From assembly GCA_018524725.1 (NCBI GenBank), contig JAEUWP010000429.1, positions 1 through 10,331 on the forward strand: 10,331 bases of DNA, given 5' to 3'. The notes beneath the pieces were generated by a model that was not told where the DNA came from, did not search any database, and was given only the letters and a program-made list of their open reading frames with translations. Of the stretch, positions 1 through 7,117 are shown in pieces. The DNA comes from Podaxis mareebaensis. Lineage: Eukaryota > Basidiomycota > Agaricomycetes > Agaricales > Agaricaceae. A program made the translations under genes and the position numbers. Every line of letters starts with the position of its first letter. Position 1 is the first letter of the stretch.

Positions 1-2302
1 GTATCACACATGTTAAACCTGAGCGACGTGTTCATGAGCTCCAAGCATTTGAGTGCAAGGTCTGCGTGGGCGCTGGCAGGACGGAGAGGAGTAGTGAATG
101 GGGGGAATTGATTTGGTGGACAGCGTTTGGAGTCTACGATGAAGTCAGGGAACGATGCGTGAAAAGGGGAGACGGACGCATTTTCTTCAGTGGGGATGTG
201 TATGACGGAGTTGAGTCGCGATAAATAGATGAGGGGATCTGGTATACCCGATAGTGCAGAAAGGGCATTGATAGACAGCGGATGCCGGAGAAATATAACA
301 AATGAGAGAAGGGTTTCCATCCGTGACAATTCTTTCTCTTTCCGATCACGACCGGCATGGGTAAGAATATGCCCATAGAGCGCGTCAATAGCTGAAGTTT
401 GTAGCGGGTCCCATGCGTGGTTTACCAGGTCAGTGAGGCGCTCCTTGTAATTGAGCTCGCCATCTCGAATGTAGCGCACAGCTGTGGATGGATAGATGAA
501 AAGCCTCCCAGAGTCCTCGACGAGCTGAGTCAATTCACTGTCGGGAGGCCACCCATCCTCGTTACGATTCCAGAGCCTCTTGATCTCGGCGAGCGATTTC
601 TCTACGTACATTCGGATGTCGCTCTCCACTATGTCCTTCTCAACGTCGTGAAGCACGAAAGTGTCGTGAGGAGCCTTAACGGAATCAAAGGCGGCAGTGA
701 TCAAGGGATCGGGTCTGCTGATGAGGAAGAACTTGAGGGGAAGGCTTGACGCGGAATTGAGGATGTGCCGGACGAGGCGGGAGACAAAGTGGGGGTTGGT
801 ACATTCGTCGAGAGCATCGATGACGACAACCTTGTAAAGTTTGACCCCGGGGCCAACAGCATTCCGCACCGGCTCAGCGATGAGCTTTGTGAACTGATCC
901 TCCAAGTCGTTCAACTCGAGCAAGTGCGGGTTCTTCTCGAGGGCTTTTACAACCCCCGCCTTGATAGCGGGTGAACCATTGGCAAGGTCGTATGCCGCAC
1001 CCGGGATGATGAGGCGTGGATTACTGGCTTTATCTGAGGTTCGAGAGCAAAAGAAACTTGCCCCGAGCATCTGCTGTTGCTCCAGGCGCTCGCACAGTGA
1101 CTGCGCAATCGTCGACTTCCCAGTGCCCGCCATCCCCATGAGCCAATACACCTTGGCACTCTGTTCGTCAGGAGCCCAGGCTTCCAACTTTTCCAGGACG
1201 TTGACACGCGTGCCTTGCATACATCCTGTGGGTTCACCATAGACGGAGCTCCGAGTATTATACGAAGCGCTCTCAGGACGAAGCTTGTCCATTAACCCTG
1301 TAGTGATGTAAGCTTCACATGTTGTCATCCTCACCAAAGACGAACAGCTTACGGAAATTCAACAACTGTTGGTAGAACACATAAGTCGGGATGTGCTTCC
1401 CCAGACGCGGGATTGCTTACCTCTTTTACAGCTACATTGGCATCCAATTGTATGTCGATCTGTGGAGTGCGATGAGCATGGATGGATACAGGAGCACGAT
1501 CTGTAGCACAAACACCTACTTGGAAGAGATCGCAAGCAGCGTTGAGGTTCCTCAATGTCTTTTGTATCGTCCCCCGATCGTCCGACACCTTGGCAATACG
1601 CTCCGGCAACGGTCGATCTTGTAAGTCCTCGATGTGTTTGACCAAACTCTCGATAGCTCTACAAGATAGCCAAATAAAAGTCAGATACTAACCCAAGAAG
1701 CGAACCCGACACGCACCTGGAAAAGCTTTGGACTCTGTCTTCAAGCGCATTCAACACCCCTTCTTTCTTGTATCTTTCCACGAGTGATAAGATAGCTTTC
1801 GATCTTTTCTCAAGTTCCTCTAATTCGTCCTTATTCGTGGACGTGCCCTACGGGTCGGAACTCAGCGAGGCGAATGCAATAAACATGGCCTACACACATC
1901 GAAGAACTTGTGAACTGTCAAGAACACAGCAGCGGCAGTCTTGAGGGGCGGGAAGAGGTCCGAGCAGTCCTTGAGTCCTCCTGCTACGAACGCCAACCCA
2001 TGAAGAGCAGTGCTGCCTACTGCCCCCAATCTCTGGAGCCGTGTTGGCGGATTTCGTTGCAGTGTCGGGACGACATCCTGGTATTCGGTATCGGCGGGAG
2101 GTGCCGGGTTTTGGACTGCTGGGAGAGCCTGAGGGGTCTCGGGTCTTGGGGGAGCTGGTGTGCTCGCGGGCGCAGGGGGAGGTGTTTCGACTCTCGAGAG
2201 GACTTGAGGGGTAGCAGGAGCTCCAACGACCGAGGTCGTTGTGACGGGTGTCGAGGTACTATGAGGCTTTTTCTTTTTGAAAATTTTCAGAAAACAGGAC
2301 AT
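1..2302 (-). CDS. NACHT-domain NLR-like STAND NTPase, 5' part (C-terminus outside window)
   Basis: Six exons read on the minus strand: 2302-1898, 1847-1717, 1658-1520, 1459-1421, 1365-1353 and 1297-1 (open at the window edge), giving about 674 residues. All junctions are GT-AG and keep frame. Residues 1-12 (MSCFLKIFKKKK) are basic with Cys3. A Pro/Ala/Thr-rich stretch runs to about 75, followed by a helical domain (about 90-245, with SDLFPPLK). Next comes the NACHT: Walker A GMAGTGKST at about 297-305 (1136-1110), Walker B KVVVIDALDEC at about 398-408 (833-801), an FFLISRPDP motif near 720, then GRLFIYPSTAVRYI and HASFPDFIVD motifs typical of the post-NACHT region. Fungal proteins of this family are ATP-switched immune or cell-death receptors, usually ending in WD40, TPR or ankyrin repeats; that end is not visible. 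An in-frame ATG at 2344 would add 14 residues. I chose 2302 because of the compact basic start. CpG-rich with no internal stops, so probably functional. Confidence 0.93.
1298..1897 (-). other. Five short introns of the NLR-like gene
   Basis: Introns lie at 1897-1848 (50 nt, donor gtgtgt), 1716-1659 (58 nt, gtgcgt), 1519-1460 (60 nt, gtaggt), 1420-1366 (55 nt, gtaagc) and 1352-1298 (55 nt, gtaagc). Each ends in AG (tag or cag) and each restores the frame of the helical domain. The narrow 50-60 nt range is typical of basidiomycetes. The assignment rests on frame, splice motifs and family-like protein sequence, not on transcripts. Confidence 0.8.
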
Positions 2303-2859
2303 CGCGAATCGGTCGTGGGCGAATGTACGGCGGATGGGGGTCAACGAGCAAGTAGGATAGCTGTGACATGTGTTGGCCTCGATGCATTAGAGAAGCGCTC
2401 TCTGTGTAAAGGTTCTCACGTCAATAACGGGAGCTGAGTGAGAAGACCAGTGCGACAAAATTTTGGCGCCTATCACCTGTCATTTGCGCCTGTGCCACTG
2501 TTCTACCTGTCCACTCCTGGCCTCTCGTACTTGCATCAGCACATTCTTCAAAGCAGGCTGTTCGTTTCCGGTTCAGCCTGTCTCTGCAGTTCTTTGAGGG
2601 TGCCTGTGGGAGGTGTTCATCATGTGGAAGATTGGCAGTATGTGACCGCGTCATGTTCTTTTTCGTTCAAAAGTTTTACTCGACGGGTTTCTCGCAATTT
2701 TGTTTCAAGCCTCCAAATACTTGCTTGATGAGCAGAAGCCAGGGGACGAGGAACTCGGCAGCCCCGAAAACCTTCCCTCGCGAGCTCAAACAGCTTCGTC
2801 AGCGCCGCCCTCAATCTTCACGTTCTTCTCCACCGCCAAACTCCAACACCAGTTCTATA
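2303..2859. other. Intergenic region upstream of the NLR-like gene, leading into the Lon remnant
   Basis: No convincing gene lies here. It should hold the 5' UTR and promoter of the minus-strand NLR-like gene. A CCAAT pentamer sits on the minus strand at 2635-2631, about 330 bp upstream of the chosen start, but one pentamer is weak evidence. From about 2700 a plus-strand open stretch (2700-3167) begins that may include the leader-like N-terminus of the decayed Lon copy. That part is too variable in the family to call. Confidence 0.5.
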
Positions 2860-3945
2860 GCGAAACAGTCTGTGCCCGAAAACTACCAGAGAGTGCTCCC
2901 AGGTTCCCTGCCGCGATGGTGCATCGTGCCTCAACGTTCCTGCCAACTCGGTGTACCAGGTCGATGTGTTTGCGGCTGCTGGACAGGACGAGGACGGCAC
3001 AAAGGAGCGAACCACCGCGATCCCGCGTTGACCTATCGGGGTCACCAAGTTCGTTTGATGAAGCAACAGATACGCCTAGTCCTTTTTCTCCGGCGACGCA
3101 CCTGCCTGCTCCTTCCACCTACACCAGACTCCGAAACCAGCTTTCTCCAGACGTATTTCTTGCATAACCACACGGTGTTTATCACCGACGAGGACAAGCT
3201 GCAGATACAACTGCACAACAAGGACGATCAGTATGCTCACACCTTTGCGTTGGAAATTGTATTCGAGGTCATTACGCGGCTCAATCCACCATCCCAGGAC
3301 TAAATCATCATTTCTCTATTAATCATGTTGCTTCCAATGTCTTTGATGAGCTAAACGAGTTCGCCGATTTCGTGGTGACTGTCTCGGCAGGCAAGGGGGA
3401 AGAGCTGCAAGGGCGTCCTCGAGAACCTCACTGTCGACGACCGCTTGCATAAAGTGCTCCTGGTGCCGAAGAATGAGCTGATCAAACGAAGTTGCAGAAT
3501 CGGCCCCACAGGCTGTGGACCAGCGCGATTATCATCCGTGGAAGAACTTGAGCGGAGAGCGATGGGAAGGACAAGTTGATTGAGAGGCTTAGGGAACGAG
3601 CGAGGGGGCCGAAGATACCCGAGGGGGTGAGGAGGTCTTGACGGGGAACTGACGAAATTGCAAGAGCCCGAACCTGCTACAGGAGAGGCAAACAGCTCGG
3701 CTTGACTGACTCGGGTATGTTCTCATAATTTCTTATGTTCTCCTTTCTAATCCATCTTATAGATATCATTGAGCCAATCACACGCTCAAAAGTCGTTCGT
3801 TCACACGTGCGGAACACGTCCCCAGCGAAGATCGCTAGGGGCTCGGGGGCGTCAAATGGCTCATGCTCAATTTCCTGCTGCCGGCAAGATCCGTGTGATG
3901 ATTTGAGTTGTCAGGCCGCCGGGTCTTGCTGCCAATCCATGAAAC
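2860..3945 (+). pseudogene. Decayed copy of mitochondrial Lon protease (PIM1 type), N-terminal and helical domains
   Basis: Colinear blocks match what I know of fungal mitochondrial Lon, an ATP-dependent matrix protease. Frame 1 has PENYQRVL near 2877. Frame 2 has SVYQVDVFAAAGQDEDGTKE (from 2948). Frame 1 has LHNKDDQYAHTF (from 3211) through RLNPP, then TAA at 3301. Frame 0 has FSINHVASNVFDEL and FADF (3312-3398). Frame 1 has GVLENLTVDDRLHK and NELI (3409-3483). Frame 0 has ESDGKDKLIERLRERA and PEGVRR (3555-3638, after TGA at 3549). Frame 1 has GELTKLQ and GEAN (3643 on), then TGA at 3703. After an intron come SHAQK and AAGKIR. The Walker A region at 3907-3936 reads VVRPPGLAAN, so the ATP-binding loop is lost. 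The full ATPase and the Ser-Lys protease domain are absent. Frame changes about every 100 bp and missing stretches show it cannot make Lon. CpG is not depleted, so decay was by indels. Confidence 0.8.
3715..3762 (+). other. Retained intron in the Lon pseudogene
   Basis: The stretch starts gtatgt and ends in a pyrimidine-rich tract with ctaat, then tatag. It separates the remnant of the Lon LDWLT region from the SLSQSHAQ block, with no Lon-like residues inside. At 48 nt it matches the intron size in the neighbouring gene. An intron in the copy argues for DNA-level duplication rather than retroposition of mRNA. Confidence 0.5.
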
Positions 3946-4763
3946 AACACGGCGTAGATGATGCTTATGCCCCCTTTCATGTCGAACTTACTTCCATGCT
4001 CGACTATCTCCTCATTCACCACCCCCAATTTTCCGAAGAGCTCTGGCAATAAGGCACACGAATATGAGCTAACACTCGAAGAAGTTATTCTATGCCTAGA
4101 GGAAGAGTTGAACGGGCCAGAAGACGAGAAGAAGACGCTGGAGGCAGAGGATCTGAGTGCAGACACGAGTGTGAGCGCCATTCCTGTTCTCCAGGTCAGA
4201 GAGGAAAGGAAACGTGCTTGAGCTCGACGAACTCGATTTCTCGGGACCGACCAAAGGTGGCCTCTTCGATGACCGGACGCGTCTCATAACGAGTCTCTAG
4301 CCTTTCACGGCATGAAGACCGAACCGATGCAAGTTCCCCTACAACAAGTCGCCGCTCCTGTCCGCCCTCAGGTCAGAGGCGTCACTAGCCCCCCACCCGC
4401 CGAATCCAGTTCCGAGGGCGCAGAAGGCGGTCTCTCTAGTCCAAATTCCCCTTCGAACTCAGGGTCCAGTTCTGGTTCAGGCGTGACGCCTGTCGATCCA
4501 TCTCCCCAAACCAAAACACGCCGATTCAAACGGAAAGGAAAGGACACCAGAAACAAGGTCATCAAGAAAGCTACTGTACGTAGTGACACCTCGACATCTA
4601 GTGTCGCCCCTGAGGAGAACTTGAAGGATAGGGAAAACTCATTTGAGTGAATTACCAACATCGAGAGTTGGCCCCTTTGGAGTTATCGCCCGAGGATGAA
4701 TTCGAAGGCGGAGATGGATATTACGACATGTATCGCCGTTGGCGCGTCGCAGGACTGGAATGA
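3946..4763 (+). pseudogene. Unidentified mosaic of coding-like segments in alternating frames
   Basis: I do not recognise this protein. Coding-like pieces follow each other on the plus strand: HVELTSMLDYLLIHH and QFSEELWQ (frame 0, to TAA at 4050); AHEYELTLEEVILCLEEEL followed by an acidic stretch (frame 1, about 4054-4200); NVLELDELDFSG and GLFDDRTRLI (frame 2, 4211-4299); a disordered Ser/Pro-rich piece (frame 1, 4291-4650); and HRELAPLELSPEDEFEGG ending WRVAGLE (frame 0, 4647-4763). No good GT-AG introns join them, so frameshift decay is more likely than splicing. This may be a second broken host gene, continuous in history with the Lon remnant or unrelated. GC-rich DNA can mimic coding sequence in short windows, which limits confidence. 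Confidence 0.4.
4312..4650 (+). CDS. Hypothetical disordered protein segment (112 codons), probably part of the broken gene around it
   Basis: Open from ATG 4312 to TGA 4648, but it also reads open upstream to about 4271, so the ATG may not be a true start. Composition is low complexity: a Ser/Gly/Pro-rich middle (residues about 25-62), then a basic cluster KTRRFKRKGKDTRNKVIKK (about 67-86), which could serve as a nuclear localisation signal. No fold or family is recognisable. A coding-like continuation in another frame (4647-4763) suggests this is a fragment. Whether it is expressed is unknown. Confidence 0.3.
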   Translation: MKTEPMQVPLQQVAAPVRPQVRGVTSPPPAESSSEGAEGGLSSPNSPSNSGSSSGSGVTPVDPSPQTKTRRFKRKGKDTRNKVIKKATVRSDTSTSSVAPEENLKDRENSFE

Positions 4764-6314
4764 TCAGATTGTGCTGGGGAATCTCGCGACTGCTAGTCAG
4801 GCGCAGAGGAAATGGTATAATTGTCGGGTCGGACGAACGTGTGTCTACACATACACCATTAATGTAGCTGCGCATTTCGAGACTAACATGAGAGTTATGC
4901 ACCCGGCAGGCCCCAACCATTCCTTGTATTTATCTCCTCAGCTCCCATTCCGTGATCGACTCCGGGTTACCTGGACAGTAGAACAGCTGTTGATACATAT
5001 GGCATACCCTGTAAGCCTTCAGCGCGCTTGTCCGTGTAGTGGCAGTCAGGCCTGGTGTATTCTCTCACCTTTCAAGGGCGGGCGGGGCAGTCCACTCTGT
5101 TAATAAGGAGTATGTGCATTTATGGGTGGGGGAAGTGGGGGAAGTATCGAGAGCATGAAAGCAGCTCTAGCAAGATTCTGTGGCGATGAGCTACGAATTA
5201 GGTCGACACGCACTAGGAGGGTACGTCCTGGTGCTGCGATGGTGCTGAGCGAATTGAATGTACCTCAATTGGGGTAACTGAAGCACAAGTTGCACAGCCA
5301 CATCCTCCACATGTCAGTGGTGTGCGTCTATCTGGTCCAGCATTCGTCGCATCGCCCTTGTGACAAACTCGACTTGAATTATAAGCTGGACGAGCCATAC
5401 ACTATCAAAGGTGAAGCTTAAACTGACTGGGGCCTTGTACATATACTGTCTATGCCTGCCTGATCTATAACTGCCGTACCATGTTCATCGTTTGCTATTG
5501 GCAGATTGTGAAGTCGCCATGTGTTCATTGAATGTGTTGATACAAGGCATACCGTCGATTATAGAGGTCGAATGTCCCTAGCCGAACGATGAGTGAGATG
5601 TATTCACATTAGCGCTAATACTATGGTAGTCAGGCACACTCGACTGACACATCATTGTTCCCAACCTAAACAAACACCCAATGTCTTGATGAAGTAAATG
5701 ATATTAAATGTGAGCTACTATCGTCGTACAGAGAAAGGTCGTCAGACATAACAGTAATGCAGAGCAGTTATTTAGACCAAACGAGCGGTGCAAATGTATT
5801 TCAACTCAGTCGCAGATGCAGGCATACAAGCCTAAATTCTTAGGGTTTGAGATCACTATCCCTCCAGGAGTGTACATTCTGTACTTTTGGATTTAGTCTT
5901 TGTGTTTTCTTTTTTGTTTGACGGAGCCAAACTTTTGTGAAGAGGGGGTGGTCCACAGTGAAAGGCTGTGCCCTTGCCATCATACCCCTAAAGCTCGCAG
6001 GAATCAGCCAAGGAAACCATTCACTCAAATGAACTTCTGCCTACCAGAGTCTCAGGGAAGATCCAGCTACAGAAGTGGACGTTTACAAGGATATCCATCA
6101 GAACACTTGTGATTCTATCCAGGGTAATGATTCGACTTCAAGTGGTGTCACGTTGAAATGTGCTTGTTAGTCGTTCAGCACTGTATTGACTTGTCTCCAC
6201 ATGCCATATGGTTCAGGAATCCATGGGAGGGTTGCCACAAAAGGTCCCACCTGAGTTTCGCTACAACTGTCATGTTCCACCAATACATCACATGAATCAC
6301 AGAAAAGGGCTGGC
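4764..6314. other. No convincing gene; transition from CpG-rich to CpG-poor DNA
   Basis: Open frames here (for example 4696-5103 plus, 5213-5398 minus) show no family features. A short G-rich tandem, two copies of GTGGGGGAA, lies near 5127-5144. A T-rich stretch lies near 5898-5922. CpG falls from several per 60 bases near 5161-5400 to about one per 60 bases near 5821-6250. I see no tRNA, rRNA or array of repeats. The 5' boundary of the retrotransposon insertion should fall near the end of this stretch. Confidence 0.6.
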
Positions 6315-6948
6315 TGTTACAATCCTTTTGTTTCCATTGTCATTCACATCTTCTTCCTCCCTCTCTCTGTTGTTCCCTGCCTCCCTGTCACCTTGCAACA
6401 TCCTATCTCAATGCTCCTCTCTGTCATTGGTCTTATCTTGGATCTTCCGAAGTCATGATATGTTTAGTACTTGGGCTCAGTGATATGTTGTATAATAATA
6501 GCTCACCTTCTGTAGATCTCATCTTACCTCAGGCTTGGTCTCCTATACTTAGAGCACTGGAGTAACTATGAAGATTCTCCTTTAGGACATGTAGAATAGG
6601 AATCACTCTAGTATTTAGATAGCTCATAAAGTAAGTAGAACTTAGCTTTATGATCATTTGTACATAGCATGAGAATACCAAGGACTGTCTTCTGCTTTAT
6701 CTTCTTGCTGCATGAGAGCTCTACCTGCCTCAACAGGATAACTGGCATAACAGCTAAACCTATGGAGTAGCCTGTGACCTTACAAGCTGTATCTCTCCCT
6801 AGGCAGTCCCTGCAAGATTTCCAACCAGCCTCTAGTTCTCTCAGGAGAACAGACAGGCATTCCACTTCAGGAACTTAATAGTGTTGGGTTGTCTTAGGAC
6901 AGTATCTCTCTGCACTGAGACAACAACATATACTGTCTCTATGTAACA
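6315..6948 (+). repeat. Candidate 5' long terminal repeat of the Ty3/Gypsy-type element
   Basis: The segment begins TGTTACA (6315-6321) and ends TGTAACA (6942-6948), a perfect 7-bp terminal inverted repeat with the canonical TG...CA ends. At 634 bp it is a plausible LTR. It is non-coding, has a pyrimidine-rich 5' part (6330-6420) and a TATA-like run at 6491-6500, and sits directly upstream of gag. Only one CpG remains in it (near 6448). The partner 3' LTR would lie downstream of the window, so the ends are unproven. No TGG-starting primer-binding site directly follows 6948, which counts against this exact 3' end. Confidence 0.4.
6491..6500 (+). promoter_or_regulatory. TATA-like element inside the candidate LTR
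   Basis: The run tataataata lies about 176 bp into the candidate LTR, a sensible place for a U3 core promoter driving gag-pol. The evidence is composition and location only. AT-rich decamers occur by chance in CpG-depleted DNA. Confidence 0.2.
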
Positions 6949-7013
6949 GAATTGTAAAGCTACACTTCCACTCCTTACCTTCTCTTTCATCCTCATGGCT
7001 ATGAGTTGACCTG

Positions 7014-7088
7014 AGTCTCCTGCAAGATAATTTCAGTGGAGCATCCTTGGCCAAAGTCTCCTGCAAGATAACTTCAGTGGAGCACCCT
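7014..7088 (+). repeat. Tandem duplication (41-bp period) in the gag leader
   Basis: A 34-bp segment starting agtctcctgcaagataa at 7014-7047 recurs at 7055-7088 with two T/C differences, giving a 41-bp period. It lies between the candidate LTR and the first gag ATG at 7118. Because 41 is not a multiple of three, it is unlikely to be coding. Both copies contain TGGAGCA preceded by TTCAG. Confidence 0.9.
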
Positions 7089-7117
7089 CCAACCTTTTGT
7101 CTGGACCGTCGTCCAAC

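Noticed and set aside
417..1242. Plus-strand open frames at 417-749, 765-974 and 961-1242
   Set aside because: They are antisense to the long uninterrupted NACHT exon, whose minus-strand frame carries the Walker A and B motifs.
1910..2437. 175-codon plus-strand open frame
   Set aside because: It is antisense to NLR exon 1 and has Arg/Gly/Cys-rich composition typical of a shadow frame, with no family features.
3867..4181. 104-codon minus-strand open frame
   Set aside because: It crosses the junction between the Lon remnant and the next mosaic and is antisense to both; its composition looks like a shadow.
5127..5144. G-quadruplex in the G-rich tandem
   Set aside because: Only three clear G-runs are present on this strand, so a standard four-run quadruplex is not supported.
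4764..7000. tRNA genes or a CRISPR array in the long non-coding stretch
   Set aside because: I found no cloverleaf with a proper T-loop (GGTTCAGGAATCC near 6210 does not fit) and no regularly spaced repeats.
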